Both the position numbers and the translations under genes were made by a program. From contig CM064658.1 in assembly GCA_032717465.1 (NCBI GenBank), forward strand, positions 7,732,501 to 7,796,500: a stretch of 64,000 nucleotides of DNA. Direction: 5' to 3'. This DNA is from Coenobita brevimanus. Taxonomy: Eukaryota > Arthropoda > Malacostraca > Decapoda > Coenobitidae. Each line of letters opens with the position of its first letter. Within the stretch, counting starts at the first letter, position 1. Positions 31,391 through 43,713 of the stretch are shown here, in pieces. The notes below the pieces were generated by a model. That model saw only the letters and a program-made list of their open reading frames with translations. It had not been told where the DNA came from and searched no databases.

Positions 31391-32750
31391 AGTGAAGGTT
31401 TGTGAGAAGGACTATAAGGTGTTTATGACATTTATGGATCTGGAAAAAGCATATGACAAAGCAGACAGAGAAGGATTGTGGAAAATTTTGTACATGTACA
31501 GTGTAGATGGTAATGCTAGGTGCCGGCAAGTTTTTATAATGGTAGTGAGGTATGTTTAAGGGTATATGGGCATCAGAGTGAATGGGTCATGATCAGTATG
31601 GGTGTGCAACAAGGTTGTGTGATGTCCCCATGGATGTTGATTATATATATGGATGGGGTGATGAAAGAAGTAAAGACATGATAAATGGAGAGAGGGATGG
31701 TGTTGGTAATGAGTGGTGATAGATGGAATATCTCAAATTGTTGTAGCTGATGATGCAGTGCTACTCACAAATACCAGATAAGAACATGGTGGACTAGTGC
31801 AGAGTTTTGCTGATGTCTGTGAGCATTGTCCCTTGAGAGTAAATGTAGAAAAGAGTAAAGTGATGGTAATCAAGAGAGAAGGTGACTCCCAGTGTGATGT
31901 TATAGTGAGTGGAGAGAGACTGGAATTGGTGAGAGAGGTCAAATACCTGGGTACAATGATAGAAGAGAGAGGAAAATGTGCAGAAAAAATGGAAAGTAGA
32001 GTGACATGAGGAAAGAAAGTAGCTGGTGCTATGAATGCCTTGATAACAAGCAGAGGCTTGAGTGTTGCAGCTGCACAAGGCTTACATGAAGGAGTGTTAG
32101 TGTCGCCTTTTAACATATGGATGTGAGACTATGGTGTGGCATGGTAATGAAAAGTCAAGAGTGAGAGCAGTGGAGATGGAACTGCTGAGGAATGTATGTG
32201 GAGTACAGGGAGTGGATAGGATATGAAATAATGTGATTCGTGAAAGATGTGGGGTGGGGAACTCTGTGGACACCAGAATTGAAGAGGGTGTCCTGAGATG
32301 GTATGGTCATGTGGAGAGAATGGATAACAATAGAGTGGTGAAAAAGGTATATCTAAGTGAATTTGAAGGCAGGAGGAGGCAAGGTAGGCCAAAGAGAAGG
32401 TGGAGGGATATGGTGGATAAGTGTGTGAGGAAGAAAGGTATGGAAGTCGTTGAGGTTAGGGAACTGACAAGAGATCATGCTGGCTGGATGAATGTTGTGA
32501 GGAGTGCATGATCGTGGATTTGGCACCCTTTTTTGACGTGACAGCGTCCGGATTGACTCTGGTGGATACTCTTATGTGAACTACAGAATGTGGTGAAAGT
32601 TTTCGACATATCAGATAGAGCCAGGGTTCCGGGGGGTTTGAATGAGGAGTGAATGGAAGCATGACTCATTGGATGAGGCAGACTTGGGCTGTCTGGACAT
32701 TGCTACTCCCCACCCTGCCCTAGGGTGGGAAAGGTCTGGATGATGATGAT
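31391..32750 (+). mobile_element. RTE-B LINE copy 2
   Basis: This starts in RT (VKVCEKDYKVFMTFMDLEKAYDK) exactly after the GATA tail of copy 7 and ends in a GATGATGATGAT tail at 32735-32750. RT is frame-broken around 31510-31800. The C-terminal domain is open at 32233-32511 (RWYGHVERMDNNRVVKK, RRQGRPKRRWRDMVDKCV). Confidence 0.85.
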
Positions 32751-32890
32751 CTATCTATCTATCTATCTATATACCTAGGCTGCTTCCCCCAAGGAAAGGG
32801 AGGTAGCCGAGACAGGACGACTCACTCTCCATTTACTCATCCATTCAAACACATTCATTCGCATCTTAGCCCCAAAGGGGCTAATTTTAT
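32751..32890 (-). repeat. ATCT run and short GATA-tailed fragment
   Basis: An (ATCT)n run at 32751-32771 is followed by CCTAGGCTGCTTCCCCCAAGG and unique-looking sequence. On the - strand this looks like the 3' end of another GATA-tailed retroelement. I cannot name the family. Confidence 0.35.
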
Positions 32891-34263
32891 TTTTTCAGGT
32901 TTACAAAAATGGGTAGAAAACCTCCTCTGGGCAGGCACAAGCCATCGGATCAGCACTGTCAGCCATCCTTTAGAAGACTTCACAGGGGGCATTCGAGCAT
33001 TTGCTAAGGCTTTGAGAAGCTGTACCTTCTACACTGGTTGCTTAATGCTGGCCATATGGTAAGTTTTTAAATGATTTTCATTTTAGGAACTGGTGGAACT
33101 ATGGTTAGGATGCCCCAGTTGGAGTTATGGCCTTGCATAAGTTCAGTCCACGAGAGGAACTAGCATTTGCTAAGACATTCTAAAAGTTTACCTTTTAGGG
33201 GAGAGCGGTGATGGTTCGGCCACTTTTTAAAAATACGGTAATCCTCATTTATCTGGATGTGCAACATCCGGATCCGTTCATTATCCGGATACTGGACCTT
33301 TGCACTTATTAAACCATTATCCAAATTTACTTGTCATTATCCGAACATAAAAGTCCCCAAGAACTTCAGTCGGTCAGCTGGCATGTTCAGACGATTGGTA
33401 TGGTGGTTGTTGGGCTCTAGCCTTGCACAGGAAATAGACTGTAACCCACAGCCTGAGCTAAAATGTCTGTCTGCACCTGTACTGAATGGTGAGAGTCACA
33501 CGCTGGCCTGATCACTCCCTACGAACCTCCAGCAGCCGAGTAATACCAACCGTAAGCCACAAGCGGTGTCAAAATGTTTGTATGCATCCCCACCAAATGT
33601 CCAAAGTTGCACAGCCACCGGGATTAGTCGTTCCCAACTGTCACCTCCCGTGTGACACAGACCGCAAGCCACAAGTCGGGTGAAAGTGCCCGTCTGCCTC
33701 GTGACAGAAGGGCAAAAATCCTGTCCACAGTCTCGCTCCTCCCCCCCCCCCTTCCCATCCCTCCTCCATACGCTTCAATGTTCCCTGCCTTACTAGGCCT
33801 GCCTCCCAGCTCCCCCCCTCACTGTCCCATTCCCTCTCCTCCTTCATGTTGAAAGCTCTGACCTGTGAATTTTAAAAGTTTTGGGCAATGTATTTGAATA
33901 CTGTTGGTCGTATCAAAATTCCAAAAACACCACGAGAAAGCTCATGAAATTCTGCATCTAGACATATGGTTAGCTATTGTAAGGTTCAGGCGAAATTTTG
34001 CACTAGGATGGTGAGAAGTTATATGAAAGTAAGTTTTACTCTTGAACAGCATTTATTCTCACTGCAGTTTTGTTATTTTACTCATCAGTTTTCTGTGTTT
34101 TTATTAGTTTATCTTATAGTATAAACACCAGTGAAGATGGTAGTATACCATTTATTCCAATGTAACCCATTTCTGGTGGCATGTCTGTGGATTCCCCCCC
34201 CCCCCCAGGAGCAGCTACCACTTGTGTCCAAGAAAGATAAGATTTTCCAACCGTCCTCAGGTT

Positions 34264-34694
34264 TTTTTCTGGATTTTTGTTGTTTGTGTATTGTTTTCTT
34301 GGTGTTTAACACTAATTTGGATATTTCTATGTGTGCTTTGTGTCTCAGTCTGGCAGAATGACCAGAAAATACTGTCAAAATTTGGAGGGGCACTGTACAT
34401 ATAGGTAGGATGTTTTTTTTTTTTTTTTAATTAATTTTTTTTTTTTTTGCATTTTTTTTGGTGTTTAATATTACTTTGGATTTTTTTGTGTGTGTTTTGA
34501 TGTCTATATATGCCAGAATGACCAGAAAACACTCCCAAAGTTAGGAGGGGTACTGTACATACAGGTAGTTTTTTGTGTGTGTTTTTTTGCATCGTTTTCT
34601 TGGTGTTTTGCATTAATTTGCGTATTCCTGTTTGAGTTTTTATGTCTGAATATTCCAGAATGACCAGAGAACACTACCAAAATAAGCAGAGATA
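34264..34694. repeat. Three diverged tandem repeats of about 150 bp
   Basis: The motif CCAGAATGACCAGAGAA (or near variants) recurs at about 34354, 34514 and 34656. It is preceded each time by a TTTTCTTGGTGTTT-type stretch, and in the first two units followed by GGGGCACTGTACATA or close to it. Spacing is about 160 and 142 bp. Confidence 0.7.
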
Positions 34695-35254
34695 CAAGTA
34701 TACCTCAATTTACAGTACCCCTAGATGCAATACCCTGGCTTAACGATGGGGGTAGAAATACCACCATATCTCGCCTAACGATGGCCAGTTTCCTGTTTAA
34801 TGATGGGTTTTGATTTCTTTACTGATTTTGATGATATTTTGGACTATAATTTTGTGTTTAGGTTGATTTAGAAACCTTTTTTAGTCTAAGATTACAGTAA
34901 TGTGTTTTAGCTATGGGTGGGGTGAACATTGTCATTTTGGAGTACAGTTTAGTAAGCATGATTTTTTCCAGACTTATATTTGACCATTTTCAGATTTTAT
35001 TTGTTGGTTTTAGTGAGTTATTTACAGGTGTTAGGCTTTGGTTAGCTTCATTTACAGCTGTTAGGCCATTTAGATTGGCTTTAAACTTGTTTTGGAGCTC
35101 ATTTGGGTGAGTTTTGGACTTGATGGGAGGGGAAACCCAAGGCTGAAAAATGCATCCCATTACTTTACATATTAAATCTACCCCAGTATACGATACCCTG
35201 CCTAACAGACGGATTTTACCTAACCAATTGCATCGTTAAACTTGGGTATACCTG
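34695..35254. mobile_element. Nested TA-flanked MITE inside T2
   Basis: This starts CAAGTATACCTCAATTTA and ends with GGGTATACCTG. TA lies at 34693-34694 and 35255-35256. The interior repeats CGTTAAAC- and TAACGATGG-type motifs near both ends. It is non-coding. Confidence 0.6.
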
Positions 35255-35402
35255 TACTGTACAAATGGGTTAGGTACAGGTAGGAGGTTGGGTATAGGTA
35301 GGGTATGGGTATAGTAGTGGGATATTGTTCATAATCCTGACATTGTCACTATCCAGATATGCCTTTGGCTCTGTTAAGTCAGATAATTGAGGGGTTACTG
35401 TA

Positions 35403-35908
35403 CACTACTTCTAGCGGTAGTGTAATTGTGTTTATGTTCAAATGTTGCCTCATCATTTGGTTCTTCAGCCTGAGAGTATCAGACTTGTCGTAAAAATACA
35501 CCCGCTAATACCAATACACCAGTCCTGTATGAGACAACCCTAGCATGTATTCAATATGGACGGTGGATGTTAACGCCGAAGTGGTGACATGTGGAGGTGT
35601 AGGAGGACTACTGGGCCTTGGGATAGGCTACTGCCCCCAAGATATAGGCCCTGAAGCCTTTGCCCAGAGTCGGACCCAAAAAAAAAAAAAAAAAAAAAAA
35701 AAAGACCCTTAGCACTTTTCAGTTGTGAGATGTTGTTAACAAGACACAAGTTTCTAAATTGTCCGAACCATCCTTACCAGTGGTGATTGTTGGGACAGAA
35801 AGGTGGGATGTTTCGGCTACGTGTATTGCATGGCATATACTTATAATTATGTTAGTTGGAGTGACTAAAAACAAAAATTTATCATTTCAAAGACATTTTA
35901 TTTTCCAT
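35403..35908. other. Stretch without recognised genes
   Basis: This holds an A-run at 35678-35702 that could be the tail of a short retroposed piece upstream. Nothing else is assignable. Confidence 0.5.
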
Positions 35909-37695
35909 CATCATCATCCGGACCTCCTTTCCCACCCTAGGGCAGGGTGATGAGTAGCAATGTCCAGACAGACCAACTTTTGCCCAGTCCAATAGGCCAT
36001 GCTTCCATTCACTCATCATTCAAGCCCCAGGAATTCTGGCTGTATCGGATACACCAAAAACACACACCACATTCTGTAGCTTCACATATACGTATCCTAT
36101 TGAGTCAGTCTGAACGCTGCCACGTTAAAAAGGGGTGCCAAATCCCTTATCATGCACTCCTTCTCACAACATTCATCCAGCCAGCTTGATCTCTTGTCAG
36201 TTCCCTAGCCTCACCGACTTCCAAAACTCTCTTCCTAACACACTTATCCACCATATCCCTCCACCTTCTCCTTGGCCTACCTCGCCTCCTCCCGCCTTCA
36301 TATTCGCTCGGGTATACTTTTTTCACCACTCTTTTGTTATCCATTCTCTCCACATGACCATACCATCTCAGTACACTCTCTTCAGTTATGGTGTCCACCG
36401 ACTTCCTCACTTCACATCTTTCACGAATCACATTATTTTTTATCCTATCCACCCTCTGTACTCCACATACCTTCCTCAGTAGTCCCATCTCCATTGCTCT
36501 TACTCTTGACTTTTCATTTTCATGCCACACCATTGTCTCACATTCATATGTTAAAGTTGGCACTAACACTCCTTCATGTAAGCCTCATGCAGCTGCAACA
36601 TTCAAGCCTCTGTTTCTTATCAAGGCCTTCGTTGCACTAGCTACCTTTCTTCCTTGTGTCACTCTACTTTCATCTTCTTTTACACATTTTCCTCTCTTTT
36701 CTGTCACTTTACCCAGGTACTTGAACTCTCTCACCTATTCCAGTCTCTCTAAATTCACTGTAACATCACACAGGGAGTCACCTTCTCTCTCAGTAACCAT
36801 CACTTTACTCTTTTATACATTTATGCTCAAGGCATGATACTCACAGACATCAGCAAAACTCTGCACTAGCCTACCAAGTTCTTTTCCGGTACTTGCAAGC
36901 AGTACTGCATCATCAGCATACAACAAATGTGAGATATTCCATTCATTTCCAATGCCATCCTTCTCTCCATTACTCATGTTTTTACTTCTCTCATCACGCC
37001 ATCCATATATACATTGAACAACCATGGGGACATCACACAACCTTGTCGCACGCCCACACTGATCTTGAACCATTCACACATATACCCATTAACCCTTACA
37101 CATGTCTCACTACCATCATAAAAACTCTTGCTGTCACCTAGCAGCTTACCATCTACACTGTACATGCACAAAACTTTCCGCAATCCCTCTCTGTCCACTT
37201 TGTCGTATGCTTTTTCCAGATCCATGAATGCCATGAACACCTTATGGTCCTTCTCACATGCCTTATCCAGTATCTGTCTTACTGCAGATATTTGATTGAC
37301 ACAACCTTCTTCACTATCTGTCTCACTGCAAATATGATCTACACATCCTCTGCCACTCCAAAGCCACCCTTTTCATCACTCACTAGGACTTCTGAGATCT
37401 CTCTTACCTTCTCTATAATAATTCTTCCAAATACCTTCCCTATCCCTACCGTACTCAATAAACTTACGCCATGATCATTTTTGCACTCACTTCGCTCACC
37501 TCTATTTTTGTACAGGGATACAGGCACAGCCTTTTTCCACTCTGCAGGCACAGTTTCACTCATCCATGCCTTCTCACATATCTTCAACAAGCACTTCATG
37601 CCACTCTCTCCACTACACATAAGCATCTCTGCATACACCTCATCAGCCCCGTCTAATTTCCCATATTTCAGCCTCTTTGTTTTCCTAAAGAACAA
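35909..37695 (-). mobile_element. RTE-B LINE copy 3
   Basis: On the - strand from 37695 to the (GATGAT)n tail at 35909-35921. It is 5'-truncated just before RT. Its 3' UTR (for example CACCCTGCCCTAGGGTGGGAAAG in reverse) matches copies 1 and 2. Confidence 0.85.
36150..37695 (-). pseudogene. RTE-B RT and C-terminal domain (copy 3)
   Basis: Reading downward: EVYAEMLMCSGESGMKCLL and VPVSLYKNRGERSECKN, a break near 37340, then FMAFMDLEKAYDKVDREGL, GVRQGCVMSPWLF and LLYADDAVLLASTGKEL, with both catalytic Asp residues kept. Another break lies near 36810. The C-terminal block at 36569-36150 is open (RWYGHVERMDNKRVVKK, RRRGRPRRRWRDMVDKCV). It is the best-preserved RTE-B RT core in the window. Confidence 0.85.
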
Positions 37696-37719
37696 AATTA
37701 AACCTAAGAATCCACATTA

Positions 37720-38270
37720 ACCTCTTCATATTTGTTAAAAAATATTTTAAAACTGAAATAAGCTTCACCAGAATTATGGATCATTGACTTAGCCTTTTAC
37801 TTTCTGCGTTCAAATGTTGCATAATTGGCCTCTTTTCTCTTTTTAACACTTGGGCATAAAATTTGACTTCAGTATCCAAATTAATATCTTCATAATTGTT
37901 CCAAAACATATTTTGCTTAAACTGAAATTACAGTAAATTAATCAAAATTATGGATAATTGACTTAACCTCTTCCTCTGCTGAAAATGATGCATAATTGGT
38001 CTCTCTCTCTCTCTCTCTCTCTCAGGAATATTGACTTCACCTCTCACTTTCCAGGCCTCTATTTCAGATTGCAAAAAAAAAATAATCTATCGTTTTATCT
38101 ATGTATTTTCCTGTTTCTGACTGACTGGCTGATTGAAGACTTTTGTAATGCGTATTGTCACCCTGTTGTAGTTTGGACACTGATGAACCATTCCCCTTTT
38201 CAACTGCCTGAATCATCCTGAATCTGTGTAATTAACTGATGGGTACCCTCAAATTTCACATGAGAGTTTA
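37720..38270. other. Non-coding stretch with diverged direct repeat
   Basis: About 37721-37840 and 37890-38005 repeat the same order of motifs (CTTCATAATTGTT, GAATTATGGATNATTGACTTA, GCATAATTGG). A CT microsatellite lies at 37999-38024. No gene is recognised. Confidence 0.55.
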
Positions 38271-39020
38271 ACCCTTTCATACATGGGGGCCCGGTGAAGA
38301 ATCCTACTCATTCGACACAGGATTCGTCCAAGTGAAATCCAACCGCTTGCACTCTTTTGACTCATGATTCATCCAAGTAAAATCAACCGCTCACACTCTT
38401 TCGACATAGGTTGTGGCCAGCCATATAATTTGCTGTATTTTTTCACAAAAATTTTTTGTTTGATCTTCCTAATGAATGAAAAAAAAAAAAATTCCATAAT
38501 GTATCATTCATTTATTTATTCAATGCTCATTTACTTACAGACATGTAATCATTTCAGCAATGATTATAGAATATTGTAGAGCATTTATCTGCGATCCATT
38601 TCCTACAAAAATGACACTTCCAGCTATACTAGAAAATTTTTTATGGCATACAGAATAACAATAGTCGTTCATCACACCTGGCCGCTCTGAGTGAACCGTT
38701 TCCTATCATTTCATTCTCGCCGGGCCAAACGTCATGAATCCCACATTCCTCACTCTGTGATTTGTGCGGCATCGAAAAATGATTACAATCATTTCATTCC
38801 CCTGCCCAAGTTTTTAACTGTATTGTTATGAAACTGATACATGTTACAAAGGAATAAATGACCTTCCTAATGAATTAAAAAATAAATAAAGAATATAAAA
38901 CACCATACTTTATTGTTCAGTAATGTATTCATTTACTCACTGACATATATATACAGTACTCACACACTGTATATATGTAAGTGTGTAAATGAATACATTA
39001 CAGATGGATAAAATATCCGG
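38271..39020. other. Stretch without recognised genes
   Basis: This includes TTTAACCCTTTCATACATGGG at about 38267, reminiscent of a TTAA-targeting terminus without a partner that I could place. A local 58-bp direct repeat (ATTCATCCAAGT- and CCGCTCACACTCTTT-type) lies at 38310-38405. The rest is unassigned. Confidence 0.45.
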
Positions 39021-40270
39021 AAGAAATGAATATTTTGGCTGAAAGTCGGTTTGGATTCAGAAGTGGAAGGTCATGTGTTTCCAACTTGTTGAACTTTTAC
39101 TCAAGAGCGATTGACGTGCTACAGGAGGGAGATGGTTGGGTGGATTGTGTTTATTTAGATTTGGAGAAGGCCTTTGACAAAGTACCCCATGAGAGACTAA
39201 TGTGGAAACTAGAGCATATAGGAGGACTGAAGGGAAACCTCATGGAATGCCTGAGAGACTTTTTGAGAGAGAGACAAATGAGGACAATAATAAAGGATAG
39301 GATGTCTGGATGGAGTGAAGTAACAAGTGGAATCCCACAGGGCTCGGTGTTGGCACCAGTAATGTTCCTGATTTACGTAAATGATATGGTAGATGGAGTG
39401 AACAGTTATGCAAGTCTGTTTGCTGATGGTGCAAAGATCTTGAGGAAGGTAGAGGATGAGGAGGACTGTAAAATGCTGCAGGAGGATCTGGATAGGATAC
39501 ATGATTGGAGCCGGAATTGGGAAATGAAATTCAACGCAAAGAAATGTAAAATATTGTAAATGGGTAAAAGTACCAAGAGGCCATCACTGAATTATTTGAT
39601 GGGTAATGAACCAGTCACAAAAGTGAGAGAAGAGAAAGATTTGGAGTGCTGGTCCATGATAGTTTGTCACCTGAAAAACGTATTGACAAGACAGAGAGAT
39701 GTATAAACTCCTGACTAACTTAAGAGTAGCATTTCATTACATGGATGAGGAAATGCTGAAAAAATTGATAGTGGCCATGATTCGCCCCAGGTTAGACTAT
39801 GCAGCAGTAGTGTGGTCCCCACACAAAAAGAAAGATATAAACAAGATTGAGAGAATACAAAGAACAGGAACCAAGTTGGTCCCTAGTCTGGCAGATCTGT
39901 TGTACAGAGAGAGGCTGGAAAAACTGGAATTGCCTTCCTTAGAGGAAAGGAGAGAGAGGGGCAACATGATTCCAGTGTTCAGGACCATGATGGGAGTAGA
40001 CAAAATTGATAGAGAAGATCTGTTTGAATGGGATAAGAGAGTAACAAGAGGGCACAGAATGAAACTGAAGAAGACAAGCTGCTTGAAGGATATCAAGAAA
40101 TATAGTTTTCCTTATAGATGCTTAGACGTGTGGAATAGCCTGGACTAAGAGATCGTCCAGTCTAGAAACTTAAACGAATTTAAAGCAAAATTTGTCTTAC
40201 TGAGAAACAGAGACAGGACCCCACGAGCATAGCTCATTTCCTGTATATCACAACTGGTTAAATGCAACTA
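39020..40270 (+). mobile_element. CR1/L2-like LINE, 5'-truncated
   Basis: A non-LTR element on the + strand, unlike the RTE and Jockey families here, starts within RT and ends near AACTAGGTAAATACAT at 40266. The clade is inferred from RT style (FGFRSGRSCVSNLL; VYLDLEKAFDKVPHERL). Confidence 0.75.
39026..40148 (+). pseudogene. CR1/L2-like reverse transcriptase, catalytic box mutated
   Basis: RT from 39026 to 39559 shows ESRFGFRSGRSCVSNLLNF, YLDLEKAFDKVPHERLMW, GIPQGSVLAPVMFLIYVNDM and ASLFADGAKILRKVED. The usual ADD is ADG, so the second catalytic Asp is Gly. The frame breaks near 39560-39700. It continues from 39699 as YKLLTNLRVAFHYMDEEML, IRPRLDYAAVVWSPHKKK and YRCLDVWNSLD. Truncation, broken frame and a lost catalytic residue make it inactive. 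Confidence 0.85.
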
Positions 40271-40354
40271 GGTAAATACATAGAGACACCCAGACACAGA
40301 CATATACGCATGGAAGCGCACACAAGCACCCAAGGCATGAGGCATGGGATGTCT

Positions 40355-40750
40355 GTTGTTAACATTTTTGTTTTACTGTCAGCGTTGTAATGCATTAATT
40401 TCTTGCTGCAACTTGTTCATAGTTATATTGTATTATAAACTTTTTAACATATCCTAGTGTTTTCTTTCTGTGTAACTAATGTGACTATGAGTGTAAAGTA
40501 TTAGGTTAGCTTGAGATGTAACTGCCAGTTAAGAATGGTGAGTAGGGGGTTGGGATGGGTTGGGGTATGGGGGAGGGTTGGGAGCTGGGGAAGAGGTGGG
40601 TGGAGCTTGTTTCATCCCCCCACCTCCCGTCTTTCCTAGGTATATAGGGGTACAAAGGGGGCACCTCTGAGCAGAAATTAGTGATCGTGAGAGTACATGA
40701 TCATTAAATAAACACTTAAAATGAAATGGGTTATTGTGTTACTCACCAGG
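40355..40750 (+). repeat. Possible solo LTR
   Basis: The segment starts TGTTGTTAACA, has a TATATAGG box at about 40640 and an AATAAA signal at about 40707, and ends near TTATTGTGTTAC. These are LTR-like signals in the right order. I cannot define matching termini or a target duplication. Confidence 0.3.
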
Positions 40751-40946
40751 CATGCCTAATAGTGTACAAGAGTAGTTGCAGGCAGGTACATCCAAGGCCA
40801 AGGGCAAGTTCAAGCCAAATAAATCCTTAGATAAAGCCCAGAATTTTTTGAAAAAAGATTGGAAAAAATAGAAAAATTTTGCCTTGACAAATTCGGAGTA
40901 TTGGGATTTTCGGATTATTGGTGGCCAGATTAGAGAACTACTGTAT

Positions 40947-41158
40947 GAATGCTTCTCACTTTTTGCACCGAATTATCATCCCCCATCCTCTCCATGTGCC
41001 TAAACCACCTCAATGTACCTCTCCTTATCACAGCACCAGTACACTCAAGTCCCATCCTACCTCTCAACTCTTCCATTGTAAACCTAGCCCCCCCAGGCCT
41101 TGCACTCAGGGATGCACTGCACATCCACCTAATCATTGTCATGTAAAGGATACCCTAC
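40947..41158 (-). mobile_element. Family C LINE fragment
   Basis: A 210-bp fragment of the same family as 52505-55084. On the - strand it reads MTMIRWMCSASL, FTMEELRGRMGLECTG and LRWFRHMERMGDDN, the C-terminal block. Both ends are truncated. Confidence 0.8.
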
Positions 41159-41168
41159 AGAGCATTAA

Positions 41169-41928
41169 CCCGCCCCATCCCGACCACTTTTCCACCACTG
41201 ACTCCCCCCAATCCCGACCATTTTAGGAAAATTTTTTTTTTGGCTCAAACCTTTGCTTTTGGTGAGAAACATCGAAAATTCATAGAGAAATCGCTCTCCT
41301 GAGGTTTAAAATACTCATTACAGGTAGGAGTACCTCCTTACCTTACTGGGTTTTCTATCAGGCTGGCACCAAAGAAAACGAGTTCTATGGGAGGATAACT
41401 ATTTCACACCACTCATAAACGGTATTTATTTATTTACTTGGTACGAATTTATATGTAGTACAAGAGTATGTTGGTTTTCAAACAATAATATAGGCATTAT
41501 AAGCATTGTTTCACTCACTAATACCTGACCTTTTTTTGCCACATTACCTGATCATCATTTCTAACTGTTTCTTCCTCTAATGCTATGTAAAGGTTGTCCT
41601 CCACATTGTCATTGATTGGGGAATCACTCTGGCCCTGAATTTCGTACCGTGGCATGACATGGCTACACTGGCCAGGTCACTGATAACAGGTGAATTGCTG
41701 AGACAATGGCATGCAGGGGGGGGGAGGAGGTCATGCTGGGTAAGGCATTGTCCCTGCCTGGCATCTTGTTGAGGAAGGTGTCATGTGTATACGTACCAAA
41801 AATGACTCGCGAAAATTGAAAATTGTGCAAATTAGGGACCTTGCAATTTTTTCGCGTTTATGTATGTCGATGGGATTGGCAGTGACAAAACGTGTGGACG
41901 TTAAAGAACGTCGACGGGACGCCGCCGG
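41169..41928. mobile_element. Possible TTAA-flanked MITE
   Basis: TTAA lies at 41165-41168 and 41929-41932. The adjoining ends, CCCGCCCCATCCCGAC and the reverse complement of GACGGGACGCCGCCGG, agree at most but not all positions. It is non-coding. Similarity to piggyBac-type ends is suggestive only. Confidence 0.4.
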
Positions 41929-42025
41929 TTAAAGGTAAATAAAATGCATTATTTATATGTTTTTTCAATGTTAAAAGGTTTGTTTCCTAGGAGGGACGCA
42001 GGGCACTCGATACTTTTGACGAGCA

Positions 42026-42027
<2 letters not shown>

Positions 42028-42070
<43 letters not shown>
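42028..42070. repeat. (TA)n / (GT)n microsatellite
   Basis: An uninterrupted TA run passes into GTGTGTGTG immediately before the truncated RTE-A copy 8. Confidence 0.9.
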
Positions 42071-42071
<1 letters not shown>

Positions 42072-42074
<3 letters not shown>

Positions 42075-43108
42075 AAGGGTATGTATGATGGTGCTAAGGC
42101 TGCAGTGTGTGTGGATGGTGAACTGAGTGAATTATTCTCTTTGAAAGTTGAGTTGAAACAGGGATGTGTCATGTCTCCATGGTTGTTCAATCTGTACATG
42201 GATGGGGGTAATAAAAGAGGTACAAGGTAGGGTAGTGGATGTTGGAGTGGCCCTGGTGAGAGAGGGTAGTGTTTGGAAACTCCCTGTACTGTTGTTTGCA
42301 GATGATACTGTGTTGTTGAGTGAAGACGAAGGAGAGCTGCAAGGCTTGGTGGCTGAGTTTGGGAGTGTGTGTAAGAAACAGAATCTAAAGGTGAATGTAG
42401 GGAAGAGTAAAATGATGGTCTTCGAGAGAGGTGAAGTCAGTGAATGTACAGCGAGGTTGGATGGTTAGGAATTGGAAAATATGAGTACATTTAAGTACTT
42501 GGGTAGTGTGATGAGTAAGGATGGAGGTTTGGAGGGTGAAGTGCTTGAAAGGGTACAGCAGGGAAGAAAGGTTGCTGGTTCCTTGAAAGCAGTGATAAGA
42601 AGCAGGAAAGTGAGCATGGAAGTGAAAAAGTTACTACATGACAGTATTGTGATACCAACTCTAACGTATGGAAGTGAAGCTTGGACGTTGCTGGAAGGAC
42701 ACAAGTCAAGAGTGAGAGCAATGGAAATGAGTTATTTAAGAGGAGCTTGTGGAGTCACATGGAGAGACAGGCTGACAGATGAGGATATAAAGGAGCGTTG
42801 TGGTGTGGCTGTGAATGTGATAGGAAGCGTTAGGAGGAATACACTGAGGTGGTTTGGCCATGTGGAGAGGATGAAGGGTGAAAGACTGATGAAGAGTGTG
42901 TATGTGAGTGAGGTGGAGGGGGCAAGAGGGAGGGGGAGGCCGAGGATGAGATGGAGGGATGGGGTGGAGAGGTATATGAGAGAGGGGGGTGTGAGTTGGG
43001 AACAGGGCAGTGAAATGGCGGGGGACAGGGCGACGTGGAGGCAATTTGTTTGTGGCCACCCCAAACTGGATTGAGGCGTCTGGCAATAGATAGATAGATA
43101 GATAGATA
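42072..43108 (+). mobile_element. RTE-A LINE copy 8
   Basis: A 5'-truncated copy starting in the RT palm and ending in a GATA tail (43086-43110). Both flanks are microsatellite DNA. Confidence 0.9.
42076..43074 (+). pseudogene. RTE-A RT and C-terminal domain (copy 8)
   Basis: A frame change near 42200 joins KQGCVMSPWLFNLYMDG to VIKEVQGRVVDVGVAL. FADDTVLLSEDEGELQGLV then keeps both catalytic residues. At 42466-42468 TAG replaces a Glu codon (GEELEN in relatives). From 42472 to 43074 the C-terminal domain is open through [10 protein letters not shown] to CGHPKLD. Confidence 0.85.
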
Positions 43109-43109
43109 G

Positions 43110-43312
<203 letters not shown>

Positions 43313-43492
43313 TATCATCATCAGCCGTTGAGGTCCACTGCAGGACCGGCCTATCCCTACCGAAGCAGGGACGATACAGCCAATGTATCTCTACCCAGTG
43401 GCTTAGGCTGTCTGGTAGAGACTGTATGTAGGGTGAGTGTGATTGGAGTGTTGTAGTGGCTTTGGATGTGTGTGTAGTCTGTGAACCAAGTG
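43313..43492 (-). repeat. SINE family 1, 3' part (reverse orientation)
   Basis: The reverse complement matches the 3' half of the SINE at 55611-56006 (CTACCAGACAGCCTAAGCCA; GGTCCTGCAGTGGACCTCA) and ends in the same GATGAT tail. It is 5'-truncated, so the tRNA-like head is missing. Confidence 0.85.
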
Positions 43493-43552
<60 letters not shown>

Positions 43553-43582
43553 ATTTATGTATATGTATATATACAGTATATG

Positions 43583-43639
<57 letters not shown>

Positions 43640-43656
43640 ATTTATGTATATGTATG

Positions 43657-43705
<49 letters not shown>

Positions 43706-43709
43706 TTAC
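43493..43709. repeat. (TA)n / (GT)n microsatellite
   Basis: A second long TA/GT block. The truncated SINE sits between two such blocks. Confidence 0.95.
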
Positions 43710-43713
43710 AGTA

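Larger units (their letters stand above)
33236..35400. mobile_element. TA-flanked pogo/Tigger-like element T2
   Basis: The 2165-bp element starts CGGTAATCCTCATTTATCTG and ends CAGATAATTGAGGGGTTACTG, imperfect inverted termini, with TA on both sides (33234-33235, 35401-35402). Inside are a second TA-flanked element (34695-35254) and three diverged repeats of about 150 bp. No transposase frame is recognisable. Confidence 0.65.

Noticed and set aside
41996..42027. CAGTGCTCGTCAAAAGTATC-type sequence as a transposon terminus (read in reverse)
   Set aside because: No inverted partner could be found, so it is not listed as an element.
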